DNA from: an uncultured Clostridia bacterium
GTDB lineage: Bacteria > Bacillota > Clostridia > Oscillospirales > Acutalibacteraceae
NCBI GenBank assembly: GCA_947631945.1
Contig: CANRNI010000027.1
Span: 1 to 37,424, forward strand
Direction: 5' to 3'
Length of the DNA stretch: 37,424 nucleotides
The translations under genes were made by a program, and so were the position numbers. Of the stretch, positions 14,502-23,063 are shown piece after piece. The notes beneath the pieces were generated by a model. The model ran no database searches and was not told where the DNA came from. It saw only the letters and a list, made by a program, of their open reading frames with translations. Position 1 is the first letter of the stretch; each line of letters opens with the position of its first letter.

Positions 14502-15986
14502 TTATTTTTCAACTATTGACTTAATTTTCTTTACAAGACCGCCGAGGCTGAAATCATATCCTCCCGAAACGCTTTTCGCTTTTACGATTGAATAGAAATC
14601 GCTCCTGCCAAGCTCTTTGGCGGAAATATTTTCGATTTTTTCAATAAGCTTCGCAAAGGTTTCGGTTTGCTCCGTCATCAGGTCGATATCGAATTTTTCT
14701 GTCTCTTGGCTGTCGCTTACAACGCAGAGATAATACGGCGCGGGAACAAGGCTTATTTCGGGAATACCCATTGTAAAGAAATTCTGTCCCTCACCGAAAT
14801 GCAATGCGTTATGACCGCGAAGCGTCATTGTGCGGACGTTTTTCCGTTCTTTAACGGTATTTATGTAAAGATTATCGACAAATTTGTTGCCGGTATAGAC
14901 AAGCTCGACCTCCGGCCTGCCCGTGCATTTGTATTCGCCGTCGATATCGCGCCACTCCTTGCAGCCGAGGTGCTCTATCGTCAGATTGGCGACGCATTTG
15001 AAATGGCCGCTCTTGCCGTCCCAAAGCTCCCTGTGCATCGCGAGCCATCGGGAAGCAGATTGAAACGAGCCTGTTCTTATATCTTTAAAATGCGGCAGAC
15101 GGAAATGCCCCGTAGTGAATACGAAAATATGCGTTCTTTCAAGCTCTTGATTTTTTAAATTTTTCATAAGCTGCAACAGCGCAATAGGTCCGTTTTCCTC
15201 AACGCAGTTTGTGCCGTCCGTATGAGTGTTTACAATAACGCATTCCTTTTGATTTTTGCCTTTGATAATACAATAAAAGGACTCTGTAAAGGCTCGTTCT
15301 TCGATTTCCGCTTCAAGGACAAATTTTGCTCTTTTGTGCGCCTTTGCCGCTTCGATTATCCTTTTCCCGTTGGATTCATTGACCCACAGCATGGGAATTT
15401 TCTGATGAGCCATTATAAACGAAAGATACTGTCCCTGAACGCAGTCGTCGTGCAGACCTTTCCATATCAGAATAACCGCCTTTGCCCCTGTTAATTTTGA
15501 GACGATTCCGTAAAAGCACTGTACAAAGCTCGTGCAGACGGGTCCTTCATATTTCTTTTCAAGAACAACGTCCTCCGGATAGCTTGTCCGTTTATCAAAG
15601 GCGATCTCACTCGGAAGAAAATTTATGTTTGCTACGTTATAAACCGCGATTTTCCCTTTTGTTTTCGGAATTTCCCTCACGCCGTCAACATATACAAGCT
15701 CCTCGGTTATTCCCTCGGCGGACGTTTCGCCGGAATACGGATAAGCGGAAGAAACGGGAATATTGATTTTTTCATTTCCGTCGATTATTTCAATCGACGA
15801 GCGTTTTTCCTCCCACCGCCTGAAATAAAACGGGTCGCTGAAAATCGGAATATCCATTTTCGTTATTTCGTCTTTGAGCCATTTTATGAAATCGTTATGA
15901 CTCTTACTGCCCGTAAGTCTCGCGCCGAAAGAATTCATTTTATTCATGCCTTCAAGCATTTCTTCTTTTGATATATTAAAATTCAT
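14502..15986 (-). CDS. M28-like metallopeptidase with PA-type insert
   Basis: 494 residues from ATG 15986 (GAAGGAG 8 nt upstream). The N-terminal ~120 residues precede a PA-like domain (~120-215), then an M28-type core with HTD at 255-257 (IVNTHTDGTNCVEENG), TTGHF (291-295) and EHLG as candidate metal or catalytic sites. In classical M28 enzymes the second block is D-N-A/S-G; here it is E-E-N-G, so metal binding or specificity may differ. No signal peptide, so an intracellular aminopeptidase or amidohydrolase is likely. It may be co-transcribed with the ribulokinase gene 100 bp upstream, separated by an A-like repeat. Substrate not predictable. Confidence 0.7.
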   Translation of the reverse strand: MNFNISKEEMLEGMNKMNSFGARLTGSKSHNDFIKWLKDEITKMDIPIFSDPFYFRRWEEKRSSIEIIDGNEKINIPVSSAYPYSGETSAEGITEELVYVDGVREIPKTKGKIAVYNVANINFLPSEIAFDKRTSYPEDVVLEKKYEGPVCTSFVQCFYGIVSKLTGAKAVILIWKGLHDDCVQGQYLSFIMAHQKIPMLWVNESNGKRIIEAAKAHKRAKFVLEAEIEERAFTESFYCIIKGKNQKECVIVNTHTDGTNCVEENGPIALLQLMKNLKNQELERTHIFVFTTGHFRLPHFKDIRTGSFQSASRWLAMHRELWDGKSGHFKCVANLTIEHLGCKEWRDIDGEYKCTGRPEVELVYTGNKFVDNLYINTVKERKNVRTMTLRGHNALHFGEGQNFFTMGIPEISLVPAPYYLCVVSDSQETEKFDIDLMTEQTETFAKLIEKIENISAKELGRSDFYSIVKAKSVSGGYDFSLGGLVKKIKSIVEK

Positions 15987-16003
15987 TTTTTATTTCTCCT
16001 TCA

Positions 16004-16066
16004 ATGCAATACCGCGCAAAGATTGTGCATAAGATGCGCAAGCATATGCGCGGCAAAATTATTAGC
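16004..16066. repeat. Degenerate family A repeat (A4)
   Basis: Begins with GCAATACCGCGC (16006-16017) and contains GCATATGCGCGGCAAAATTA, related to the terminal and inner parts of family A copies (GGCAATACCGC, GCCGCGCAT). The arms GCGC.../...GCGC allow a cruciform. It separates the ribulokinase and peptidase genes. Confidence 0.5.
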
Positions 16067-16086
16067 TAACTTTTCTTGCGGGTAAA

Positions 16087-17754
16087 TTATCCTTTTTGCT
16101 CTATTTTAATCTTTTTAAGGCGCTTCATAACGTCGTTTTCACCTCTGCCGAAGTAGTCATGGAGCGTCCGATATTCCGCAAACAACTTGTCGTAAACGTC
16201 CGAATTTTCCTTTATAGGATTATATACTACGTTTTTGACGCTTCCCATAGCTCTCGCGGCGTCGAAAACGCTGTCCCAGCCGCCTTTTTCCTCTCCTGCC
16301 GCGACCGCTCCGAATATTGCGCTGCCGAGAGCGGGACCCTGCGCGGAACCCGCGATTTTTACGGGCATTTTAAGAACGTCCGCGTAAATCTGCATAGTCA
16401 TGGGGTCTTTCTGGCTTATTCCGCCCGACGCGTAAAACTCCTCGACGGGAACTCCGTTTTCGCGGTAATTTTCCACTATCTCTCTTGTGCCGTAGGCCGT
16501 CGCCTCAATAAGTGCTCTGTAAATCTCTTCGGGCTTCGTCGCAAGCGTCATTCCGAGCATCATTCCCGTTAAATCAACGTCTACAAGAACGCTTCTGTTT
16601 CCGTTCCACCAGTCGAGCGCGAGCAGACCGCTTTCGCCTGGCTTCTGCTTTTCGGCTTTCATTCTGAGGTATTTGTGAATGTTTACCCCTGTCTTTTCGG
16701 CCTCGTCGTAATAATCCTTGGGCAGACAGTTGTCTATGAACCACGCGAAATGGTCTCCGACGCAGCTCTGTCCCGCTTCATAGCCGTAAAATCCGGGCAT
16801 GATTCCGTCGGCGACAACGCCGCACATACCGGGAACCTGCGTTTCCTCCTCGCCCATAAGCATATGACAGGTCGACGTTCCCATAATCGCGAGGAGCTTT
16901 CCCGGACCGTCTATACCTACGGCGGGAACGCATACGTGCGCGTCTACGTTACCGACCGCGACAGCCGTTCCGACTTTAAGTCCTGTGAGCTTCGCGGCTT
17001 TCTCCGTGATTTCTCCCGCCTTAGAGCCGAGAGGCATAATTTCCGTTCCGAGCTTATCCTCAACGACGTTTTCAAGACGCGGGTCGAGCGCCTTAAAGAA
17101 ATCCTTTGACGGATACCCCGCCTTTTTGTTCCATAATTCTTTGTAGCCGGCAGTACATGAGTTTCTTGTTTCTCTGCCGCAGAGCTGCCATATTATCCAG
17201 TCGGCGGCTTCTATAAACCTGTCGGCGGCTTTGTAAATTTCGGGTTTTTCGTCAAGAATCTGCCATATTTTAGGTATCGCCCATTCCGACGAAATTTTTC
17301 CGCCGTAGTTGTTGAGCCATTTTTCGCCTCTCGCTTCGGCGATTTCATTGAGCTTATTGGCTTTGTCCTGCGCCGCGTGATGCTTCCAAAGCTTTACATA
17401 AGCGTGCGGCTCATGCTCGTATTCGGGTAAAAAGCAAAGAGGAGTGCCGTCGGCTTTGACGGGAATAAGCGTGCAGGCGGTAAAATCGGTTCCTATGCCG
17501 ATAACGTCGTCTGCCGATACTCCGCTTTTCTTGAGAATTTCGGGAATAGTTTTGGCAAGCACGTCAAGGTAATCCTGCGGGTGCTGCAGCGCCCAGTCCG
17601 TTCCGAGCTTTGTGCCGTCGGGTAGAACCTCGTCCATTACGGCGTGCGGATAATCGTACACCGCGCTCGCAAGCTCTTCGCCCGTTTTCGCATTTACAAG
17701 TACGGCGCGTCCCGAAAGTGTGCCGTAGTCTACGCCTATTACATATTTTTCCAT
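16087..17754 (-). CDS. araB: Ribulokinase
   Basis: 555 residues from ATG 17754, with GAGGTG about 9 nt upstream; an in-frame TTG at 17769 overlaps that site and is less likely. FGGY-kinase fold: [14 protein letters not shown] (7-20, phosphate-binding loop), [14 protein letters not shown], a central block with [11 protein letters not shown] and TAGYKELW, and the C-terminal GNVDAH and [16 protein letters not shown] motifs typical of AraB. It phosphorylates L-ribulose (or related ribulose) with ATP in arabinose use. No araA, araD, transporter or araR lies in the window, so this is an orphan copy. A perfect palindrome (17775-17791) sits just upstream of the ribosome binding site. Confidence 0.92.
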   Translation of the reverse strand: MEKYVIGVDYGTLSGRAVLVNAKTGEELASAVYDYPHAVMDEVLPDGTKLGTDWALQHPQDYLDVLAKTIPEILKKSGVSADDVIGIGTDFTACTLIPVKADGTPLCFLPEYEHEPHAYVKLWKHHAAQDKANKLNEIAEARGEKWLNNYGGKISSEWAIPKIWQILDEKPEIYKAADRFIEAADWIIWQLCGRETRNSCTAGYKELWNKKAGYPSKDFFKALDPRLENVVEDKLGTEIMPLGSKAGEITEKAAKLTGLKVGTAVAVGNVDAHVCVPAVGIDGPGKLLAIMGTSTCHMLMGEEETQVPGMCGVVADGIMPGFYGYEAGQSCVGDHFAWFIDNCLPKDYYDEAEKTGVNIHKYLRMKAEKQKPGESGLLALDWWNGNRSVLVDVDLTGMMLGMTLATKPEEIYRALIEATAYGTREIVENYRENGVPVEEFYASGGISQKDPMTMQIYADVLKMPVKIAGSAQGPALGSAIFGAVAAGEEKGGWDSVFDAARAMGSVKNVVYNPIKENSDVYDKLFAEYRTLHDYFGRGENDVMKRLKKIKIEQKG

Positions 17755-17774
17755 GTTAAAACACCTCAATATAA

Positions 17775-17791
17775 TTTTCGATTATCGAAAA
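17775..17791. promoter_or_regulatory. 17-bp perfect palindrome upstream of araB (operator candidate)
   Basis: TTTTCGATTATCGAAAA is 8+1+8 and perfectly symmetrical. It lies about 8 bp upstream of the araB ribosome binding site on the minus strand. It overlaps by 4 bp a hairpin AAAAGGC (17788-17794)/GCCTTTT (17799-17805) that may act as a weak terminator after the sulfatase-like gene. No regulator gene is nearby. Confidence 0.45.
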
Positions 17792-17820
17792 GGCATAGGC
17801 CTTTTAATTACATATTAAAA

Positions 17821-19725
17821 TTATTCCGTTGCAGGCTCCGACGCGCCTGCATGATATTCCGTGATGTTTTTCGTGTCGAAAGGCTTGTACTCGCCCTCAA
17901 GTATATTTTCGTTATAGAACTTACTGCCGTTGCCAAATTCCTTGTTTACCGTATCGCAGCCTTCCCTGCCGCCGTTCGCCTCAAACAGTGTATCTTTATC
18001 CGAGAAAAGATTTGTGCCGAGACCGAGTTTGTCACCGTCGATTTTAACGCCGAGACTCGCCATAATCGTCGGGAACATATCTATATTTGCCCACCAGCGG
18101 TTGTGAGTGCGCTCGTCGGGAGTATTTTTAAGCTCGGGAGCGGGATTCAGGATAAGATTGAAAGTGGTGCGCAGATAATCGGAACTGAAATCAGCGAAGA
18201 ATTTTTTATCCATGCTCAAATGGTCGCCTATAAGTACGATTGTCGTATTGTCGTAGAACGGCTGAGCTTGTATCCAGCGGACGAATTTCGTTACTTCGGA
18301 CGCGCTGTACGCTATTACGTTCGCGTACTGGCTCTCTCTCGGGGTGGGGGTGTTAACGCCGACATAGCCGTCGGGGAAATGCGTGTCGGCCGTTTCCATT
18401 ACGAAGTTAAACGGCTTGCCAGTTTCATAAAGGCGCGTAATCTCGTTTTTGGCAAATTCAAAAAGCTTGTCGTCCTCAAAGCCCCACCATACGTTGTAAT
18501 TTTCGGGAATCCAGCCCTTTTCCTTCGCCGCGTCGTAATCGAGAATATTATAGCCGCCGTGCATACCGTAAAAATATCTTAAACCTCCGAAAGTCGCGGT
18601 TGCGCCGAACATAAGCGACTGTTCATAGCCCTCTGCGGCAAGTATATCGCCCATTGTTACCGCTCCGGGTAGAAAACCGTCCTCTGTGCCGTAAGAGTTG
18701 CCGCCTGTCGGAACTTTCATAGGAAGCCCTGTGTTCATATTGACCATCGACGCGACCGACCAGTTGCCGCCCGTCATTGTGACGGGCCCGCCGAAGCCTT
18801 TGTCTAAATGAGAAAAGTTGTAGCCCTCTTTTGAAAGCTCGGTAAGCGGAGCCAAAAGGTCCTCGTCCATATATCCGCCCTGTTCTTTTGAGGTGTACGA
18901 ATTTTCCATCGATTCAAGGTAGATAAACACAAGGTTGCGTTTTTTGTCGGGAAACTGCATTTTTACCTCTCTCGGGTCCGCGAAATTATCCTCGATAAAG
19001 CTTGACTGAACTAAATACATTTTAAACAGATTTACAAGACGAAATTCCTTTACTCCGTAGGCAAGTCCGCCTGTAAATATTAATATCGACATTATAAGAC
19101 TTACAATTCTGCGCACTTTAAGCGGAAACAGTTTTATTTCCTTATTCTTTGCGTGATATACAAGCGTTCTGCCCGAAAATACGAATAATGAGAAAAAGAG
19201 CAGAACGAGAGCAGTCTGATACACGGGCCCGTAGAATATGGTGCTTGTTACCTCGGAGCTCGCGCCCTCGCTGGGTGAAATTACGTTAATAATCATCTGA
19301 TCGGGAGTGATGTTTCCGAAAGTATCAATACCCCACACGGTCGCGGTAAACAAAGCCGCGCCGAGAGTGGCGAGAACGACGCTTACAACCCGTATGGCGA
19401 TATGCCTTTTCTTATCGCCCGTTTCGCGTATAAACGTGAATTTTCTATCCAGTACGCCTGTAAGAAATATCCAGACCGCGCCGCACATAATCAGCAATAC
19501 GGCGTAAAGATACGGAAACGCTCCGACGTGTTCATCAATCGGGAAAAGCGGCTTGCCGTCGTCGATAAAACGCAGCAGAGCGTCGCTGAGCATAAGCGTC
19601 GCCGCATTGCAGCCCAGACCGTCCCTGATAATAAGAAGCGGCAGTCTTTTCTTCTCCGCACCCAAAATAAACATATCCGCGACGGCGATTACAATGCCTA
19701 TCGCTGCGGCAAAAACGTAAAACAT
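17821..19725 (-). CDS. LtaS/OpgB-like membrane sulfatase-fold transferase
   Basis: 634 residues, ATG 19725 with AGAGAGGA about 9 nt upstream. Four to five membrane helices occupy the first ~240 residues (e.g. 1-20, 70-90, 112-135, 170-192, 210-230). The extracellular sulfatase/alkaline-phosphatase fold follows: FIYLESMENSYTS (metal Glu), GGPVTMTGGNWSVASM (the Thr region acting as nucleophile), and GDHLSMD (metal Asp/His) with TADTHFP. Such enzymes move glycerol-phosphate or related groups onto cell-surface polymers (lipoteichoic acid synthase, OpgB). Sequence features lean toward the OpgB-like phosphoglycerol transferase branch. It has its own promoter. The C-terminal ~100 residues beyond the core are not assigned. 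Confidence 0.82.
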   Translation of the reverse strand: MFYVFAAAIGIVIAVADMFILGAEKKRLPLLIIRDGLGCNAATLMLSDALLRFIDDGKPLFPIDEHVGAFPYLYAVLLIMCGAVWIFLTGVLDRKFTFIRETGDKKRHIAIRVVSVVLATLGAALFTATVWGIDTFGNITPDQMIINVISPSEGASSEVTSTIFYGPVYQTALVLLFFSLFVFSGRTLVYHAKNKEIKLFPLKVRRIVSLIMSILIFTGGLAYGVKEFRLVNLFKMYLVQSSFIEDNFADPREVKMQFPDKKRNLVFIYLESMENSYTSKEQGGYMDEDLLAPLTELSKEGYNFSHLDKGFGGPVTMTGGNWSVASMVNMNTGLPMKVPTGGNSYGTEDGFLPGAVTMGDILAAEGYEQSLMFGATATFGGLRYFYGMHGGYNILDYDAAKEKGWIPENYNVWWGFEDDKLFEFAKNEITRLYETGKPFNFVMETADTHFPDGYVGVNTPTPRESQYANVIAYSASEVTKFVRWIQAQPFYDNTTIVLIGDHLSMDKKFFADFSSDYLRTTFNLILNPAPELKNTPDERTHNRWWANIDMFPTIMASLGVKIDGDKLGLGTNLFSDKDTLFEANGGREGCDTVNKEFGNGSKFYNENILEGEYKPFDTKNITEYHAGASEPATE

Positions 19726-19754
19726 TAATATACATCCTCTCTGTTTTTTAGAAA

Positions 19755-19783
19755 ATTATAGCAAAAATATTCCTGTTCTTCAA
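19755..19783 (-). promoter_or_regulatory. SigA-type promoter of the LtaS/OpgB-like gene
   Basis: Read on the minus strand: TTGAAG (19783-19778), 17-bp spacer, TATAAT (19760-19755). It lies about 30 bp before the start codon at 19725. Confidence 0.65.
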
Positions 19784-19863
19784 TAGAGTTTACGGATTTT
19801 AATAAATTTTTGAATAATTAAAACAGATAGATAAAAAATAAAAATAAAAAACGGTGATTATAT

Positions 19864-20877
19864 ATGGAAAGAATCGGAAGATATACTTTACAGCTTTCGG
19901 GAAATACCGGAGTAATAGGCTCGGCTGCGGTCGGAGCCAAAATGGAGGGCGAAGGACCGCTCGCGGCGGATTACGATTATCTTTATCCGGATGACGGTCT
20001 TGGTCAGGAGACATGGGAAAAGGCGGAAAGCGAGCTTCATAAAAAAGCGGTGACGCTCGCTCTGAAAAACGCGGGAAAAAACAAAGAGGATATAGATATG
20101 ATTTTTGCCGGAGACTTGCTTGACCAATGCATAGGCTCGACATTCGGCATAAGGGAAATGGATATCCCCTTTATGGGATTATACGGAGCCTGCTCAACAA
20201 TGGCGCTCTCTCTCGCCGCCGCGTCCGTTTTTGTTGATACGGGAGCCGCCGGTACGGCGATAGCGTCAACATCGTCGCATTTTTGTTCGGCCGAGAGACA
20301 GTTCAGATTTCCTCTCGAATACGGCGGACAAAGAACTCCGACAGCCCAGCGCACCGCCACGGCTTCGGGAGCCGTGGTTCTCGAACATGACCAGCCGTGC
20401 GGCATATTGATAGATAAGGTGATGTTCGGAAAAATAACGGATCTCGGAATTACAGACGCCAATAATATGGGAGCGGCGATGGCTCCCGCGGCGGCGAGAA
20501 CCATTAAGGATTTTCTTACCGACACAAACACAACAAAAGACGATTATGATATGATACTGACGGGAGATCTTGGTTTTGTCGGCTCGGAACTTCTCCACGA
20601 GCTTCTTATAACGCGGGAAAACACAGATATATCGGGCGTTCACAACGACTGCGGAATGATGATTTACGACAGAGAGGCACAGGACGTACACGCAGGTGGT
20701 TCGGGCTGCGGATGCTCGGCTTCGGTTCTGTGTTCTCATATATTTAAAAGAATGAGGAACAGAGAGCTTACCAGCGTACTGTTTGTCGCTACGGGCGCGC
20801 TTTTGTCGCCCACATCGTCGCTTCAAAAGGAGTCGATTCCCGGAATCGCCCACGCGGTGCATCTGATATTCAGATAA
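19864..20877 (+). CDS. spoVAD: Stage V sporulation protein AD
   Basis: 337 residues, about the size of Bacillus SpoVAD (338). Thiolase-like fold with family blocks GSAAVGAKMEGEGPL, FAGDLLDQCIGSTFG, FMGLYGACSTMALSL, SSHFCSAERQFRFP, and YGGQRTPTAQRTATASGA. SpoVAD binds dipicolinic acid and helps move it into the forespore and out at germination, with SpoVAC and SpoVAE (established). Neither partner gene lies nearby, so this copy is outside the usual operon. The upstream TGAATA (19811-19816) matches a SigG -35 element, but the -10 region 17 bp later is poor. The ribosome site is weak (GGTGA). Confidence 0.93.
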   Translation: MERIGRYTLQLSGNTGVIGSAAVGAKMEGEGPLAADYDYLYPDDGLGQETWEKAESELHKKAVTLALKNAGKNKEDIDMIFAGDLLDQCIGSTFGIREMDIPFMGLYGACSTMALSLAAASVFVDTGAAGTAIASTSSHFCSAERQFRFPLEYGGQRTPTAQRTATASGAVVLEHDQPCGILIDKVMFGKITDLGITDANNMGAAMAPAAARTIKDFLTDTNTTKDDYDMILTGDLGFVGSELLHELLITRENTDISGVHNDCGMMIYDREAQDVHAGGSGCGCSASVLCSHIFKRMRNRELTSVLFVATGALLSPTSSLQKESIPGIAHAVHLIFR

Positions 20878-20878
20878 C

Positions 20879-20901
20879 GGCAATACCGCCTAATTGACAG
20901 C
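20879..20901. repeat. Solo terminal repeat of family A (A5)
   Basis: GGCAATACCGCCTAATTGAC starts one base after the spoVAD stop codon and is an eroded family A end. The following DNA to 21060 (with GCATAACGCGAAATC) shows no gene and no second end. Confidence 0.5.
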
Positions 20902-21062
20902 TAACTCCTTTATAAAGGCTTGCACGGGTCACTAAGACAGCTTCACCGTGTCGCGCTCCGCATAACGCGAAATCTGCTTTTGGCTTAGGGAGTATTTCCT
21001 TAAAAAACTGCTTTTTCGACTATCTGTACTATTTTTATGTAAAAATACTTTACGGCAGATTA

Positions 21063-21091
21063 TTGATTAAGCGGTTTATTTATGATATAAT
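21063..21091 (+). promoter_or_regulatory. SigA-type promoter with extended -10 before the MIF-like gene
   Basis: TTGATT (21063-21068), 17-bp spacer, TGA-TATAAT (extended -10; hexamer 21086-21091). The start codon at 21123 lies about 31 bp downstream. Confidence 0.65.
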
Positions 21092-21122
21092 ATTTATATA
21101 ATAAATATCGGAGTTGAAAATT

Positions 21123-21464
21123 ATGCCTTTTATCGATTCAAAAATAACCGCTCCGGTTTCGGCGGAAAAGAAAGAAACAATCAAAGCCTCGCTCGGAAAG
21201 GCTGTATCTCTGCTGCATAAGTCCGAAACGTATCTTATGGTGGGAATAGAGGATAATTACGACCTTTGGTTCGCGGGTAAAAAGCTTGAAAAAGGAGCGT
21301 ATGTATCGGTAAGCCTTTTCGGACACGCGTCCTCTGCGGATTATGAAAAGCTTACGGGAAAAATATGTGAGATTTATGAAAAAGAATTGGAAATTCCCGC
21401 TTCCTGCGTTTACGTCACATATCACCCGGTTTCTGACTGGGGCTGGAACGGCGCCAATTTTTGA
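21123..21464 (+). CDS. MIF-family tautomerase-like protein
   Basis: 113 residues. ATG 21123 is chosen because GGAG (21110-21113) is 9 nt upstream and because it exposes Pro as second residue (MPFIDSKIT), the catalytic N-terminal proline of the tautomerase superfamily; a TTG at 21114 would hide it. The rest (ETYLMVGIEDN, AYVSVSLFGHASSADYEKLT, SCVYVTYHPVSDWGWNGANF) follows the macrophage migration inhibitory factor/phenylpyruvate tautomerase pattern, which forms trimers. The physiological substrate in bacteria is unknown. It has its own promoter and a downstream terminator shared with the convergent phosphoesterase gene. Confidence 0.85.
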   Translation: MPFIDSKITAPVSAEKKETIKASLGKAVSLLHKSETYLMVGIEDNYDLWFAGKKLEKGAYVSVSLFGHASSADYEKLTGKICEIYEKELEIPASCVYVTYHPVSDWGWNGANF

Positions 21465-21508
21465 CATAATTTTGACATAATAAATAATAATAAACCGAAA
21501 AACGAAAA

Positions 21509-21545
21509 CGGAGCAATTGCGCTGAATTGCTCCGTTGTGCTTTTT
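21509..21545. terminator. Bidirectional terminator between convergent genes
   Basis: CGGAGCAATT (21509-21518), loop GCGCTG, AATTGCTCCG (21525-21534): perfect 10-bp stem. T-rich DNA follows on both strands (TTGTGCTTTTT on the plus strand; TTTTCGTTTTTCGG on the minus strand). It serves the MIF-like gene and the phosphoesterase gene. Confidence 0.85.
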
Positions 21546-21566
21546 ATCCGAAAAAATTATTAAAAA

Positions 21567-22505
21567 TTATATATCAAAATGATATTCATATTTTGTCCAT
21601 TCGTGAGATACAAAATTACGGACTCTCACTACAAGCTCGTTTTCGTATACCTCTACCTGGAATCCCATACCCGTATTTTGAGTTTCGCCGCCGTTTGTGT
21701 TTTCAGAGCCGAAAGACGGCACGTTAAGGTAAGTTATATTTCCCTCTTTCTTTATACCGTAGCCGCTGTCAAAGATACCCATATGAAGGTGTCCCGTAAA
21801 GAAGAAAATGCGGTTATCATACTTTTTAAGCAGTTCACGAAGCTCCTCGCTCTGCTCACCGACGTGTCCATCGTACCAAACACCTGAGAAAACGTGGTTA
21901 AGCGGCCAATGACTGAAAACAAATGCGGGTTTTCCGCTTTCCGCCGCGCTTTTAAGCTCCGCGTCGAGCCACTCAAGCTGCTCGGGAGAAAGATACTGCT
22001 GTATACCGTCATCACGGTCCGAACCGAGAATTATAAAGTGGTAACCGTCTATTACCTGACTGTGCCAAAGATTTTCTATTTTATGGTCAAGGAACGTGTT
22101 ATTGAACGTTATAAAACGGTTTTTAAGTCTTGCATATTCGGTTTTGTTATAATCGTTGCCGGAAATTTCATGATTGCCTACGGCCATAAGGACGTTATCT
22201 ATTTTGTTATACTTATCCATAAGTCCGTAAAGCATAGCTGTTTCCGAAATCTGACCGTTCATTGTATTGTCCCCGACCATTACGAGAGCGCGGCTTATAA
22301 CCTCCGCGCTTGCCATATCGCGGAAGCCTTCCCCGTAGTTTTTATGTTTCTGGGAATCGTTACCTTCCATATGGCCGTCGGATATAACGGTAAAATTGAA
22401 TTTAAGGTTATCCTTGTCAAGCGGCGCGTAGGACGCTATCTGCCCCGACGGAAAATAAATGAATAAGGACAGAAAAATGGCGAATATTTTGTAAAATAAA
22501 GACAT
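21567..22505 (-). CDS. Secreted calcineurin-like metallophosphoesterase
   Basis: 312 residues. Residues 1-22 (MSLFYKIFAIFLSLFIYFPS) are a signal peptide or membrane anchor. The metal-binding blocks of the family appear in order: ISDGH (D43, H45), VGDN (D79), GNHE (111-113), SHWPLNH, and GHLHMG. Such enzymes hydrolyse phosphate mono- or diesters of nucleotides, phospholipids or proteins; the substrate is unknown. GGAG lies about 11 nt before ATG 22505, within a leader holding a small TTCCGA/TCGGAA hairpin. It is a single-gene unit with its own promoter. Confidence 0.85.
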   Translation of the reverse strand: MSLFYKIFAIFLSLFIYFPSGQIASYAPLDKDNLKFNFTVISDGHMEGNDSQKHKNYGEGFRDMASAEVISRALVMVGDNTMNGQISETAMLYGLMDKYNKIDNVLMAVGNHEISGNDYNKTEYARLKNRFITFNNTFLDHKIENLWHSQVIDGYHFIILGSDRDDGIQQYLSPEQLEWLDAELKSAAESGKPAFVFSHWPLNHVFSGVWYDGHVGEQSEELRELLKKYDNRIFFFTGHLHMGIFDSGYGIKKEGNITYLNVPSFGSENTNGGETQNTGMGFQVEVYENELVVRVRNFVSHEWTKYEYHFDI

Positions 22506-22563
22506 GAAAAAAACACTCCGTTTCCGAAATCGGAAGAAAAAACTCCCGTTTCATTTTTTGTTT

Positions 22564-22592
22564 ATTTTAACATATTTGATTTTTACTGTCAA
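22564..22592 (-). promoter_or_regulatory. SigA-type promoter of the metallophosphoesterase gene
   Basis: On the minus strand TTGACA (22592-22587), 17-bp spacer, TAAAAT (22569-22564). The family B repeat B3 begins only about 8 bp upstream of the -35. Confidence 0.7.
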
Positions 22593-22599
22593 TATAAAT

Positions 22600-22663
22600 T
22601 TGTCAATCTGACGAAAAATTTAACGGCACAATCCGCACGTTCTGTTTAATCGGCGCTTCCTTA
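22600..22663. repeat. Half copy of family B repeat (B3)
   Basis: Read on the minus strand it starts TAAGGAAGCGCCGATTAAAC and continues through ACGTGCGGATTG to TCAGATTGACAAA, matching the left half of the full copy at 34972-35150. The right half is missing. Confidence 0.65.
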
Positions 22664-22701
22664 GAATTTATTGCCTTTAATTTCACATAATTAACATTTA
22701 C

Positions 22702-22764
22702 TGAATGTCAATATATGTGCAAAAATAACATATAATTCAGAAAATGACAGTTAGTGAATGTCAA
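22702..22764. promoter_or_regulatory. Candidate promoter and operators of the XRE gene
   Basis: TGAATGTCAA occurs twice (22702-22711 and 22755-22764), on either side of TATAAT (22731-22736). The second copy is part of an inverted repeat TGACA (22745-22749)/TGTCA (22759-22763). This layout suits autoregulation by the XRE protein encoded just downstream. No clear -35 hexamer was found. Confidence 0.4.
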
Positions 22765-22784
22765 AAAATAAGGATTGAATTTAT

Positions 22785-23045
22785 ATGTTCATCAATAAGG
22801 CAAGCGACGGTAAAAACAATATCTGCGGCAAAAATATAGCGTTTTTCAGAAAAGAAATAAAAATTTCTCAGCGCGAACTGGCGGAAAGATTGCAGGTCGC
22901 CGGTCTTGACGTTGATAAAAACGCTGTTCAGAGAATGGAATCAGGACAAAGATTTATAACGGATATAGAGCTTGTGTATATATCAAAAGCCCTGAAAAAA
23001 TCTTATGACGAGCTTTTTAACCCGAACATATCCGACAGATTTTGA
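22785..23045 (+). CDS. XRE-family helix-turn-helix regulator
   Basis: 86 residues. Residues ~14-75 form a Cro/CI-type helix-turn-helix (CGKNIAFFRKEIKISQRELA, then RMESGQRFITDIELVYISKA), with the scaffold helix, recognition helix and the ESG turn clear. No sensor or dimerisation domain follows. Probably a small repressor that controls its own promoter through the TGAATGTCAA repeats. The comF-like gene follows 18 nt after the stop and may be co-transcribed. A start at ATG 22785 is likely although the ribosome site is weak (AAGGATT). Confidence 0.85.
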   Translation: MFINKASDGKNNICGKNIAFFRKEIKISQRELAERLQVAGLDVDKNAVQRMESGQRFITDIELVYISKALKKSYDELFNPNISDRF

Positions 23046-23063
23046 TAAAGCCTGTTTGGGCAA

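Noticed and set aside
17788-17805. Strong terminator between the sulfatase-like gene and araB
   Set aside because: The 7-bp AT-rich stem has only a short T-run; at best a weak attenuator, and it overlaps the palindrome.
17644-18582. 312-residue ORF opposite araB and the sulfatase-like gene
   Set aside because: Composition is that of an antisense shadow; it spans two genuine genes and an intergenic gap, with no recognisable domain.
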